Of a stretch of 64,000 bases of DNA, positions 35,489 through 43,904 are shown piece by piece; position 1 is the stretch's first letter, and every line of letters begins with the position of its first letter. Source of the stretch: Flavobacterium sp. ACN6 (GTDB taxonomy: Bacteria > Bacteroidota > Bacteroidia > Flavobacteriales > Flavobacteriaceae); contig NZ_MRCQ01000003.1 in assembly GCF_002304005.1 (NCBI RefSeq), positions 1 through 64,000 on the forward strand, written 5' to 3'. Under the pieces are notes generated by a model that saw only the letters and a list, made by a program, of their open reading frames with translations, ran no database searches and was not told the origin of the DNA. The position numbers were made by a program, and so were the translations under genes.

Positions 35489-35521
35489 ACCTTTGTCAAA
35501 GTTTAAAACTTTGACAAAGGT
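35489..35521. repeat. Palindrome with 16-base arms
   Basis: ACCTTTGTCAAAGTTT and AAACTTTGACAAAGGT are perfect complements around a single base. It lies between the convergent phr and AarF-like genes and could end transcription from both sides. It also resembles the palindrome at 734, so it may be a dispersed element. Confidence 0.7.
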
Positions 35522-35583
35522 CTGTAGTATTTTGTTCTGCATCAATTTAAAACCTGAAACTTGAAACAAAAGAAACAAAATCC

Positions 35584-36888
35584 TTAATACTTCAAATAAT
35601 TATCAACCACAATCTTAGCTTTCAAATCGAACATTAAATTATAAAGTCCGAAGAAAGTACGGTTCATATAAATGAAGTGCTTAGAACCACGATTTCCGTT
35701 CATTTTTTTCAAGTTCGTATCTTCAGAAAAGCGTTTTCCTAATTCGGCGATAGCGTTAAAAAAAGATTCATCGGCAAAATCGAAAGTTTCGTTTTGAAAA
35801 GGTTTTGTAAACAGCGACAATAAATCATGAAACATATCTGTGAAGTACGTCACTTCTGCAGGAGAGTCGTCTGGTCGAAGAATTTCTAATTCGAATAACT
35901 TTTCATTGAAACGATTTTCATCAGTAATCACATTTTTGTTGATTAGCTCAAAATATGGCGTATAAAAATCTTCTGGAATTTGTTTCATACAGCCGAAATC
36001 CAAAGCAATTAACTGATTTTGATCATTAACCAAAAAATTTCCAGGATGCGGATCTGCGTGTACTTTTCTCAAAACGTGAATTTGGTACATATAAAAATCC
36101 CAAAGTGCCTGCCCTATTTTGTCTCCAACTTCCTGATCTGTATTAATTGCTGTAAATTCAGAAAGATGAATTCCCGTCATCCAATCCATTGTAATTATTT
36201 TCTCTGACGAGAATTCTGGATAGTAATTTGGAAAAATGATGTTTTCAATTTTATTACAAGCGTCAACAACTTCCTGACTTTGTTGTAATTCTAACAAATA
36301 GTTAGTTTCTTCAATCAGTTTGTCTTCAACCTCTTTAAAATATTTATCAGAATCCTTTCCCTGAAGATTAAACATTCTAATGGCAATTGGTTTTACCAAA
36401 GCCAAATCTGAAGAAATGCTGTTTGCAACTCCCGGATATTGAATTTTAACTGCCAGTTTTTTGTCGTTTTTCTTTGCTAAATGTACTTGACCAATACTTG
36501 CTGCATTTACTGAATTTGGATTAAACTCATCAAAAATTTCGTAAGGTGTTTTTCCAAAATTATTCTTGAACGTTTTTAAAACCAAAGGAGCAGAAAGAGG
36601 TGGTACTGAAAATTGCGACAACGAAAATTTCTCCACATAAGCCTGAGGCAGGAAATTCTTATCCATACTCAGCATTTGAGCCACCTTAAGCGCGCTTCCT
36701 TTCAAACTTTTTAATCCGTCGTAAATATCTTCTGCATTATTCTCGTTTAGTTTATCACGGGTTAAATCTGGGTTTACTATTTTTTCGGCATAATGCTTTA
36801 CGTAGTTCACTCCGATTTTTGCTCCGGTTTGAACTAGTTTTCCAGCTCTTTCTATTTTAGAAGTTGGAATATAATCGATTGTTTTCAT
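35584..36888 (-). CDS. AarF/ABC1/UbiB-family atypical kinase
   Basis: 434 residues with the ABC1 family hallmarks: a KxxQ-type motif (SALKVAQMLSMD), the alanine-rich loop NAASIGQVHLA, the ATP-lysine LAVKIQYPG, the catalytic loop HADPHPGNFLV and the metal site ALDFGCM. Relatives support quinone biosynthesis or lipid homeostasis; the substrate here is not known. Its start codon shares one base with the stop of the TetR gene upstream, so the two are translationally coupled. Confidence 0.9.
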   Translation of the reverse strand: MKTIDYIPTSKIERAGKLVQTGAKIGVNYVKHYAEKIVNPDLTRDKLNENNAEDIYDGLKSLKGSALKVAQMLSMDKNFLPQAYVEKFSLSQFSVPPLSAPLVLKTFKNNFGKTPYEIFDEFNPNSVNAASIGQVHLAKKNDKKLAVKIQYPGVANSISSDLALVKPIAIRMFNLQGKDSDKYFKEVEDKLIEETNYLLELQQSQEVVDACNKIENIIFPNYYPEFSSEKIITMDWMTGIHLSEFTAINTDQEVGDKIGQALWDFYMYQIHVLRKVHADPHPGNFLVNDQNQLIALDFGCMKQIPEDFYTPYFELINKNVITDENRFNEKLFELEILRPDDSPAEVTYFTDMFHDLLSLFTKPFQNETFDFADESFFNAIAELGKRFSEDTNLKKMNGNRGSKHFIYMNRTFFGLYNLMFDLKAKIVVDNYLKY

Positions 36889-37547
36889 TATCTGCTGTGT
36901 ATTTTTTCTTTAAATAGAAATTTTCCAAAATCTATTAAATGGTTCATTGGCGCAACATTCATTAATTCAAATGATGCATTAACTGATTTTTCGATAAAAA
37001 TATCTGTTTTCTCAAAAGCAGCCGATTCGTCTTCCATCCAGAATTTAATCGTCAGCATTAACTGCAGCCAAGACGATTCCTGAATAGCTTTTTCCTGAAA
37101 TTTTTGAAACTTCTCCTGTTCCAATCTGTAATCGTCAGTTAAAATTTCCGAAACATAATTTTTAAAGCTGTCTCTAAGCGAAGTAAGCTGTACTAAATTT
37201 TTAAGCGGATTTCTATCGATTTTCAGCGATTGTAAAACATAACTTCTATTTGCTGTTAAGATTTCGAAAAAAGTAAAATAAAAGCTCAGCATTTTGTTTT
37301 TCATATCATATTGCTGATATTCTTCGTTCTTGTGAAGCAAGTCAACTGCGTTTTCAAAAAACAGTCGAAATATCTCTTTTTCTAAACCTTCTAATGTTCC
37401 GAAAAAAGCATAAAACTCAGCTTCTGTAAAATCATTTTCTTTGGCAAAATGATAAACCGATTTTGGTTTTTGACCCTTTTCTAAAACCTCATCCATATAT
37501 TTTGAAACGATATCATCTTTGGTAATTACCTTTTTATTAGTCGTCAT
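36888..37547 (-). CDS. TetR-family transcriptional regulator
   Basis: 219 residues. The N-terminal helix-turn-helix is divergent but recognisable (DIVSKYMDEVLEKGQKPKSVYHFAKENDFTEAEFYAFFGTLEGLEKEIF); the rest is an all-helical ligand-binding domain. It is co-transcribed with the AarF-like kinase and divergent from the TIGR01777 epimerase. The shared 98-base region holds palindromes that may be its operator. Confidence 0.82.
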   Translation of the reverse strand: MTTNKKVITKDDIVSKYMDEVLEKGQKPKSVYHFAKENDFTEAEFYAFFGTLEGLEKEIFRLFFENAVDLLHKNEEYQQYDMKNKMLSFYFTFFEILTANRSYVLQSLKIDRNPLKNLVQLTSLRDSFKNYVSEILTDDYRLEQEKFQKFQEKAIQESSWLQLMLTIKFWMEDESAAFEKTDIFIEKSVNASFELMNVAPMNHLIDFGKFLFKEKIHSR

Positions 37548-37577
37548 TTTATTAAAATTTAGAATTTGCCATAAAGG

Positions 37578-37616
37578 TAAACATTGTTTAAGTACCTTTA
37601 CTAATCCTTAAACAAT
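37578..37616. promoter_or_regulatory. Operator candidates between the TetR gene and the epimerase gene
   Basis: TAAACATTGTTTA (37578-37590) is a 13-base palindrome. TTGTTTAAG (37584-37592) and its complement CTTAAACAA (37607-37615) flank the -7-like TACCTTTA at 37593-37600. The same 9-mer TTGTTTAAG occurs at the crtI promoter (30275-30283), so TetR or the MerR/B12 regulator could act here. Confidence 0.45.
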
Positions 37617-37645
37617 ATACACTGTTAAATATATTATAAACTATT

Positions 37646-38557
37646 ATGGCTCAAAATGTTCTCTTAACCGGCGGAAGCGGATTCATTGGAAAACACTTAA
37701 CAGATGTTCTTTTAGATGCCGGATATTCTGTGTCTATTTTGAGTCGTTCCAACAGAGAAAACACTGCAGCAATTACCTATTATAAATGGGATTTGAATAA
37801 AAACTATATTGATGAAAATGCAGTTTTAAACGCCGATTATATCATTCATCTTGCTGGAGAAGGAATCGTGGAAAAACGATGGACAGAAAAAAGAAAAAAA
37901 GCCATTATAGAAAGTCGGATTAAACCAATTGATTTAATTTTTTCGGTTTTAGAAAAACACAATAAAAAACTTAATGCTTTTGTTTCTGCTTCGGCTGTTG
38001 GAATTTACGGCGCTTTTACGAGCCATAAAATCTGTACGGAAAATACGCCGCCTGCAAATGATTTTTTAGGCACAACGTGTCAAAAATGGGAAAACGCGGT
38101 TGATACAATCGGCTCTTTACAAATCCGAACGGTTAAAGTAAGAACTGGTATTGTATTAGGCAAAGACGAAGGCTTTCTCAAAAAAATGATTCCGACTTTT
38201 AAATCTGGTTTTGGGTCTGTTCTTGGTTCTGGAAAACAATATCTTCCTTGGATTCATATTGACGATTTGTGCCGAATCTATTTAAAAAGCATCGAAGACG
38301 AAAAACTAGAAGGCCCTTACAACGCCTGTATTACAGACAATACAACCAACTCTAGGTTTTCTAAAACATTAGCCAATTTATTCGGCTACTCGATATGGCT
38401 GCCAAAAATTCCGCCATTTTTACTGAAAATTTTCTTGGGCGAAATGAGTATAGCTGTTTTAACAGGACAGCGGGCTTCTTCTGAAAAAATTCAGAAAACA
38501 GGTTTTGAATTTCAATTTAGTGATCTTGAAAAAACACTTATAAACTGCGTAAAATAA
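37646..38557 (+). CDS. TIGR01777-type NAD(P)-dependent epimerase
   Basis: 303 residues of the extended SDR fold. The N-terminal VLLTGGSGFIGKHLTDVL binds the cofactor, IIHLAGEGI and SASAVGIYG follow, and the C-terminal DUF1731-like part ends with the usual LLKIFLGEMS. The reaction of this subfamily is not established. It is divergent from the TetR gene. Its stop lies two bases from the stop of the convergent YceI gene. Confidence 0.88.
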   Translation: MAQNVLLTGGSGFIGKHLTDVLLDAGYSVSILSRSNRENTAAITYYKWDLNKNYIDENAVLNADYIIHLAGEGIVEKRWTEKRKKAIIESRIKPIDLIFSVLEKHNKKLNAFVSASAVGIYGAFTSHKICTENTPPANDFLGTTCQKWENAVDTIGSLQIRTVKVRTGIVLGKDEGFLKKMIPTFKSGFGSVLGSGKQYLPWIHIDDLCRIYLKSIEDEKLEGPYNACITDNTTNSRFSKTLANLFGYSIWLPKIPPFLLKIFLGEMSIAVLTGQRASSEKIQKTGFEFQFSDLEKTLINCVK

Positions 38558-38559
38558 TT

Positions 38560-39129
38560 TTATTTCAGAGTTAAGTACATTACATCATCTGTACGGATTA
38601 CTCCAGTTAACGCTGTATTAGCCGTCTGCGCAATTTTAGCCGCGACTGAACTCGGAATTTGAATATTAAAATCTGAAACTGCAATTGGAAAATCTGAAAT
38701 TACCTGAATTCCTTCTGCAACTTTCTTAATTAAAGCATTCACCACAATGTCTTTTGATTTGCCGCGTAAATAAAGCTTTCCTTTAATCTGATATTGTTTC
38801 TCGACATCATTGATATCTTTCAAATCAAATTTCTCAATTTTTCCTTTAAAAACAGCTTTTGGATAACGACGGCTTTCCATATAATTTTCGTTAAAATGGT
38901 CTTGCATCATATCCAGTTTAAAACGAAAATCTTTGATCATTACAGTACAGACAAACGTACTGGTTTTAGGTTCTAATAGAATTGCGACTTGTCTGTTTAC
39001 TGCTTTTATTTCTTCAAAAAAAGGAACAGACGCTTCAAAGTTTACCGTAGCGGTATTGGTAAAAAACTTGTCTTGGGCAAGTACAGAAAAAGCAGTAAAA
39101 AATAAAAATAATAAAGTAGTTGTTTTCAT
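38560..39129 (-). CDS. Exported YceI-family protein
   Basis: 189 residues. The signal peptide (LLFLFFTAFSVLAQ) is followed by a lipocalin-like beta-barrel domain of the YceI family (VNFEASVPFFEEI, DHFNENYMESRRYPKAVFKGKI). YceI proteins bind polyisoprenoids in a hydrophobic tunnel. Genes of this family are often found near carotenoid and light-stress genes, in keeping with the neighbourhood here. The charged residue pattern is normal. Confidence 0.88.
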   Translation of the reverse strand: MKTTTLLFLFFTAFSVLAQDKFFTNTATVNFEASVPFFEEIKAVNRQVAILLEPKTSTFVCTVMIKDFRFKLDMMQDHFNENYMESRRYPKAVFKGKIEKFDLKDINDVEKQYQIKGKLYLRGKSKDIVVNALIKKVAEGIQVISDFPIAVSDFNIQIPSSVAAKIAQTANTALTGVIRTDDVMYLTLK

Positions 39130-39219
39130 AATCGTCTACATTAAAACAATTATGTCATTCAAGTTTTTCTATTTAAAAGAAAGTAAAAAGTTAGATTCAG
39201 ATAAGTCAAAAAAGTCGAA

Positions 39220-39298
39220 CGGCAGTAATCCGTGAAAAATTTCGTAACCTTATGATTACACTTAAAGTTACGAAATTTCCAAGTGCAAAGTTCTGCCG
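39220..39298. repeat. Nested inverted repeat downstream of the VOC gene
   Basis: CGGCAG (39220) with CTGCCG (39293) encloses a second pair, AAATTTCGTAAC (39237-39248) with GTTACGAAATTT (39267-39278). The result is one long hairpin. It lies after the end of the minus-strand VOC gene and before the YceI start, and has no T-tail. A 27-codon frame across it has no support. Confidence 0.6.
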
Positions 39299-39365
39299 CT
39301 AATGCTAAATATTTGTGAATGTTTTAATGAAAAATGTTTGTTGTGAAATGTGAGATATTTGCAAA

Positions 39366-39761
39366 CTACATTTTAACTTCTGTACATATTTCAATTAAAA
39401 ATCCATTTAAATCTCTTGCATAAGCTACAACTTGCCCCCATGGTTTTTCTACTGGTTCAGAGACCATAACAGCGCCAAAGGAAGTTGCTTTCTGCAAAAC
39501 TTCAGGAACATTTTCAACAATAAAACCAATTTCTATGGCAAAAGGTTTGTCTTCTAAACTGCTTTCTATAAAACCATCTTCCAAATTTTGCGATGCTAAT
39601 TTTTTTGAAGCAAACGAAAGTGTTGTTTCGCCGGTAATTAATTCGCCGTAATCATTATCAGGACTTATAAATTTCCTTGAGAAACCAAATGCATTTTCAT
39701 AAAATGCTAATGCCTCTTCGACATCTTCAACGTACAATATTGTATATCCAAACTTTATCAT
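39366..39761 (-). CDS. VOC/glyoxalase-family protein
   Basis: 131 residues with two vicinal-oxygen-chelate beta-alpha-beta modules (FGYTILYVEDVEEALAFYENAFGF; IGFIVENVPEVLQKATSFGA). Some metal ligands typical of glyoxalase I are seen (Glu in the final strand, FLIEICTE), but the substrate cannot be assigned. Members detoxify methylglyoxal or bind antibiotics. Confidence 0.85.
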   Translation of the reverse strand: MIKFGYTILYVEDVEEALAFYENAFGFSRKFISPDNDYGELITGETTLSFASKKLASQNLEDGFIESSLEDKPFAIEIGFIVENVPEVLQKATSFGAVMVSEPVEKPWGQVVAYARDLNGFLIEICTEVKM

Positions 39762-39803
39762 GTTTTCTTTTATTTAATGTGTAACATATAAATATAAGAA
39801 ATA

Positions 39804-40352
39804 TTAACTGATTTCTAGAAGGACATTGTATTTTTCTAAACTAGCCAAATCTTCGATAGAATTAATATTGGTAAGTTTTTCATGCTCTTCGACTTCTCTG
39901 CGGACTTCGATATGTTTTATCGCTTTTCTAAAACGACGCACTTCTTGTAAATTGGATAAAATCAATCCGGGAACTTGAACGCTTTTTCCTTCTTTATCTT
40001 TGGCAACCATGGTAAAATACGATGAATTACAATGTTTGACAACTCCGGTCTGAATATTTTCTGCCTCAACACGAATGCCGACAATCATGGAACTTCTTCC
40101 AACATAATTAACAGAGGCTTTCATGGTTACCAATTCTCCTACTTCGATTGGTTTTAGAAAGTTTACGGTATCAACAGAAGCTGTTACGCAATAATTACCG
40201 CTGAATTTTGAAGCCGATGCAAATGCAATCTGATCCAGCAATTGCAAAATATATCCTCCGTGAATTTTACCGCTGAAATTAGTGTGCGAAGGAAGCATTA
40301 ATTCTGATATGCTAATTTTTGATGAAGAAACGGGTTTAAAATCTGTAGTCAT
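39804..40352 (-). CDS. Acyl-CoA thioesterase, hotdog fold
   Basis: 182 residues of the YciA/BACH type. The signature MLPSHTNFSGKIHGGYILQLLDQIAFASASKFSG contains the catalytic-region Asn and Asp, and the family VNFLKPIEVGELV follows. It hydrolyses acyl-CoA to free acid and CoA. It lies 42 bases before the VOC gene on the same strand and may be co-transcribed with it. Confidence 0.92.
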   Translation of the reverse strand: MTTDFKPVSSSKISISELMLPSHTNFSGKIHGGYILQLLDQIAFASASKFSGNYCVTASVDTVNFLKPIEVGELVTMKASVNYVGRSSMIVGIRVEAENIQTGVVKHCNSSYFTMVAKDKEGKSVQVPGLILSNLQEVRRFRKAIKHIEVRREVEEHEKLTNINSIEDLASLEKYNVLLEIS

Positions 40353-40390
40353 GTTTTTGTTTTTTGGAAAGTTTTTGTTTTTAATTTTTT

Positions 40391-40524
40391 AAACACATAG
40401 ATTCATAGTTTTTTACTCAGGAAAGACGTTTCACTCTTTTAAGCAAACAAAGTGCTAGGCGTGAAACTAGTTTCTTTTTATATTCTTTATCAGACAAAAC
40501 AAAAATCTATGTTTCTATGTGTTT
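40391..40524. repeat. MITE-like element with 18-base terminal inverted repeats
   Basis: AAACACATAGATTCATAG (40391-40408) and CTATGTTTCTATGTGTTT (40507-40524) are near-perfect complements, 16 of 18. The 134-base interior has no gene. Its left end, including CGTTTCACTCTTTTAA, resembles the end of the GxxExxY-carrying unit at 49615-50220. It looks like an internally deleted member of the same family. Confidence 0.65.
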
Positions 40525-40535
40525 AAAAATTTTTA

Positions 40536-41909
40536 TTAATTCAATAATTCATTTTCATCTGAATTTAAAGCTCTTGCTATAATATTTTCGGGAAGTGATT
40601 TCTTTGCCTTTGCTCCCATTTTCTTTAACCTTTCTACGCTCGAAATCAAATTTCCTTTTCCGTCTACCAATTTATTCATTGCGCTTTCGTATTCAGTTTT
40701 GGTATCTTTTATTTTATTTCCAATTCGAACTAAATCAGAAACAAAACCTTCAAATTTATCGTATAATGCGCCCGCTTGTCTTGCAATCTCAAAAGCATTT
40801 TCCTGCTGTTTTTGATTGCTCCACATACTATCAATGGTTCTTAAAGTTGCCAGAAGTGTGCTTGGCGTTACAATAACGATATTGCGATCGAATGCTTTAG
40901 TGTATAAACCAGGATCTTCGTTTAACGCAATTGCAAATGCAGGTTCCATCGGAATAAAAAGCAGTACAAAATCTGGACTTTCTATTTGATATAAATCATG
41001 GTAATTTTTACTTCCAAGCTGTTCCACATGTCTTCTGATAGAATTGACATGTTCTTTTAGAAAATCAATTTTTAAAAGCTCGGATTCTTCATTAATCCAT
41101 TTTTCATAGGCGGCAAGTGAAACTTTAGAATCGACAATCATTTTTTTACCGTCGGGAAGATTAATTACAACATCTGGAAAAACACGGTTTCCTTCGCTGT
41201 TTGTAAAGCTTTGCTGTACTTCATATTCCCTTCCTTTTTCTAATCCCGATTTTTCTAAAACACGCTCTAAAACCAGTTCGCCCCAATTTCCCTGCATTTT
41301 GCTGTCGCCTTTTAATGCTTTGGTTAGATTTAAGGTTTCTTTGCTCATTTGGGCATTCATTTCGCTTAAACCTAAAATCTGCTGGCGAAGTGCGGCGTGG
41401 TAATCGATACTTTCTTTGTGTGTCTGATCTACTTTTTGTTCAAAGACATGAATTTTATCCTGAAGCGGTAACAGAATATTTTTCATATTCTCACTGTTCT
41501 GCTCGGTAAACTTAGCCGATTTTTCTTCAAGGATTTTATTGGCTAGATTTTCAAATTCTTTGGTAAATTTCTCCTGAAGTTCGTTGATCTCATTTTTTTG
41601 TTCTTTATGGCGTTCCCATAAATTTTCAAAATCGACTTCTTTTTTAGAAAGCTGGATTGCTAAACTGTCTTTTTCTGTTCGAATATTTTCTTTCTCTGAA
41701 TTAAGCAGCTGCAATTGTTTCTGAAAATAATTTTTCTCGTTTTCAAACTGCTCTTTCTGCATTTGCATCTGATTGTTCACAGCATTCAATCTTTCTTCAG
41801 AAATTGCTTTTTCAGACTGATATTTTGATCCTGAAAGCATTTTACCTAAGTATATCCCAACAAAAAGCGCTACTACAAAACCTAATAAAAATGGTAGATA
41901 ATCAGACAT
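40536..41909 (-). CDS. rmuC: DNA recombination protein RmuC
   Basis: 457 residues from the ATG at 41909 (MSDYLPFLLGFVVALFVGIYLG); the longer frame to 41978 adds a non-family leader. A short N-terminal membrane anchor is followed by a long coiled coil (about 25-170), then the RmuC nuclease-like domain (GNWGELVLERVLEKSGLEKGREYEVQ, FPDVVINLPDGKKMIVDSKVSL). RmuC limits DNA inversions at short repeats in E. coli. That is notable in a genome so full of inverted repeats. Confidence 0.93.
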   Translation of the reverse strand: MSDYLPFLLGFVVALFVGIYLGKMLSGSKYQSEKAISEERLNAVNNQMQMQKEQFENEKNYFQKQLQLLNSEKENIRTEKDSLAIQLSKKEVDFENLWERHKEQKNEINELQEKFTKEFENLANKILEEKSAKFTEQNSENMKNILLPLQDKIHVFEQKVDQTHKESIDYHAALRQQILGLSEMNAQMSKETLNLTKALKGDSKMQGNWGELVLERVLEKSGLEKGREYEVQQSFTNSEGNRVFPDVVINLPDGKKMIVDSKVSLAAYEKWINEESELLKIDFLKEHVNSIRRHVEQLGSKNYHDLYQIESPDFVLLFIPMEPAFAIALNEDPGLYTKAFDRNIVIVTPSTLLATLRTIDSMWSNQKQQENAFEIARQAGALYDKFEGFVSDLVRIGNKIKDTKTEYESAMNKLVDGKGNLISSVERLKKMGAKAKKSLPENIIARALNSDENELLN

Positions 41910-42094
41910 AACTAAGTTTATTTTACGTAAAAGTACGCAATAATACGTAGTACATAGTTCATAAAATAGAAAATTCACGAATTCAGATTCAATCCAAACT
42001 AAACCAACATTTTAATTTTAAAAAAAAATAAACGTTCAACGCAACCTTTTTTTTAAAGTGCCATCTACAAATTATAAACCTATTAAAAAGAATT

Positions 42095-42961
42095 ATGAAA
42101 AAATTAATGTTGAGCTTATTTATAGCTTTTGGAATCAGCGCTTGTTCTCTTAACGATGACAACAATTACATTGACTGTGGCGTTAACACAAGTGTTGCCT
42201 TTACCGGATTTCCTTTCTTGTGTAATTACAGCGTAAAAACACAGCAAAACACTGCTGCTGTAGCAGTTATTGGATCTCAGGAAAAAATGAATGAATTATT
42301 CATTAAACATGAAAATAGTTGTCCTGTTGCAAGCGACCCTAACATCGATTTTACAAAACAATATTTAGTTTCCATTTTTGCAGGGGTTAAACCTACCAGC
42401 GGTTATGCTATTAAAATTACTTCTATTGTAGAGAATAATTGCGAAATCATCGTTAATTACTATGAAAAAGCTCCAGTAACCGGCGAAAATGTAACGCAGA
42501 ATCCAACTTACCCTTCAGATTTTGTTTTAATTCCAAAAACAGCTAAAGGTTTCATTTTTGTGAAAACAAATGAAAACAGTGACAATATTGTTATTGGAAG
42601 TTATGACAGCCAATGTACTACTGCCGACTGCCAAAAATTCTTCCAAATCAACGATTATAATATTTTAAAATTCCTAAACGTTGCAGCTGGACAATACGAT
42701 TTTGGTCAATATAAATACACGCCAACTATAAAAAGAGGAGATTATACATTATTGTTAAAAACTGTTCCTGCTGAAATTTTGGCTTTAAAAGGACAAACAA
42801 AAACTTACGGTACGCCTAATGCAGCTGGTGTCTATTTTGAATTACGCCAAGGTGCAGTTGTAACAAAAGTTTATATTGATAACAATGACACTCAAGATCA
42901 AAGTGCAGAAATAAAAGCTTTCAAAAAAGTTATTCAAGAAAAAATTACAAGTTTAAAATAA
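42095..42961 (+). CDS. PrcB-domain lipoprotein
   Basis: 288 residues with a lipoprotein signal (LFIAFGISACSLND). The central part (YLVSIFAGVKPTSGYAIKITSIVENN, then YPSDFVLIPKT) resembles the C-terminal domain of PrcB, the protease-complex subunit of Treponema dentilisin. The remainder has no clear family. It is probably outer-membrane or surface attached. A small secreted-protein gene, now frameshifted, follows eight bases later. Confidence 0.72.
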   Translation: MKKLMLSLFIAFGISACSLNDDNNYIDCGVNTSVAFTGFPFLCNYSVKTQQNTAAVAVIGSQEKMNELFIKHENSCPVASDPNIDFTKQYLVSIFAGVKPTSGYAIKITSIVENNCEIIVNYYEKAPVTGENVTQNPTYPSDFVLIPKTAKGFIFVKTNENSDNIVIGSYDSQCTTADCQKFFQINDYNILKFLNVAAGQYDFGQYKYTPTIKRGDYTLLLKTVPAEILALKGQTKTYGTPNAAGVYFELRQGAVVTKVYIDNNDTQDQSAEIKAFKKVIQEKITSLK

Positions 42962-42968
42962 TTTAAAC

Positions 42969-43264
42969 ATGAAAGAACTCTTTTTATCTTTTATTGCATT
43001 CTTTCTTTTGCCAGTTTTTACACTATAGAAACTACTAAAGCAGAATCAAGTTTGATTGTAAATACTTGGATCTGGAAAAAATCTGTAGGCGGAACTAGTA
43101 ATCCTTATTTGAGATGGAAGAATATAGAGATTAGAAACAACACGTATAAAATACAAAAAGGGATAGGATATTTTGACAAGTCAGAACATGATTTAATTAT
43201 GTTTGAAGGCAAAACTTACGTAATAGAAAACCTTGACAATCAAAACCTAACGAATTGTGAGTAA
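42969..43264 (+). pseudogene. Small exported protein gene, frameshifted
   Basis: The ATG at 42969 begins a good signal peptide (MKELFLSFIAFFL) that runs into a TAG after 19 codons. One base shift away, the reading frame continues to 43264 (TIETTKAESSLIVNTWIWKKS...). Adding a single T to the T-run at 43006-43009 would join the two into one signal-peptide protein of about 98 residues. I recognise no family; the body is soluble, with several tryptophans. It could be a recent mutation or a sequencing error. Confidence 0.6.
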
Positions 43265-43321
43265 TAATCAAGACGTAGCTCGTACTATTTTTAAAAGATA
43301 GTTTTATAAGCTTTTTAGAAC

Positions 43322-43329
43322 TATTTTTG
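43322..43329 (+). promoter_or_regulatory. -7 element of the ECF sigma operon
   Basis: TATTTTTG lies 24 bases before the TTG start at 43353 and supports that start over the later ATG. Confidence 0.5.
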
Positions 43330-43352
43330 CAAAACCAAACAATACCACTTTT

Positions 43353-43904
43353 TTGAAAGACGAGTTAGAAAAATATATCAAACTGTGTATGAAAAATGAC
43401 AGAGAGGGACAACTGAAAATTTATCAGTTGTTCTCTCCTGTTTTGTATGGCATCTGTTTGAAATATATGAAAAACGAAGATGACGCCAAAGATGTCTTTC
43501 AGGATGCTTTTGTAATTGTCTTTCAGAAAATAAACCAATACAAATTTGAGGGAAGTTTCGAAGGATGGCTCAAACGGATTTTCATCAATAAGCTCATCGA
43601 AACTTTAAACAAAAAGAAAAAGGAAAGTTTCTTTTTAGATGTCTTCGATCCTGACACTGATTTTATTGAGGAAGAGGAATTAGAGGCAATACCGATGGAA
43701 CAGGAAAAACTTTTGGAATTTATTCGGGATTTACCTGATCAATATCGAACGGTTTTTAACTTATATGTTTTTGAAAAAATGAAACACAAAGAAATTGCCG
43801 AATTATTAAAAATCTCCGAAGGAACATCAAAATCAAATTTAAATCGCGCCAAACATATTTTACAAAAGCGAATTTTGAGTATAAAAAATTTTAAGACAGC
43901 ATGA
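43353..43904 (+). CDS. ECF-family RNA polymerase sigma factor
   Basis: 183 residues from a TTG start (KDELEKYIKLCMKNDREGQ); the next in-frame ATG would cut into region 2. Sigma region 2 (AKDVFQDAFVIVFQKINQYKFEGSFEGWLKRI) and region 4 (LPDQYRTVFNLYVFEKMKHKEIAELLKISEGTSKSNLNRAK) are intact. The last four bases overlap the start of the next gene, which probably controls its activity. Confidence 0.93.
   Translation: MKDELEKYIKLCMKNDREGQLKIYQLFSPVLYGICLKYMKNEDDAKDVFQDAFVIVFQKINQYKFEGSFEGWLKRIFINKLIETLNKKKKESFFLDVFDPDTDFIEEEELEAIPMEQEKLLEFIRDLPDQYRTVFNLYVFEKMKHKEIAELLKISEGTSKSNLNRAKHILQKRILSIKNFKTA

Noticed and set aside
39151..39234. A 27-codon frame (MSFKFFYLKESKK...) before the VOC gene
   Set aside because: It is very short, lysine/serine-rich, and runs into the nested inverted repeat; no promoter or conservation argument.
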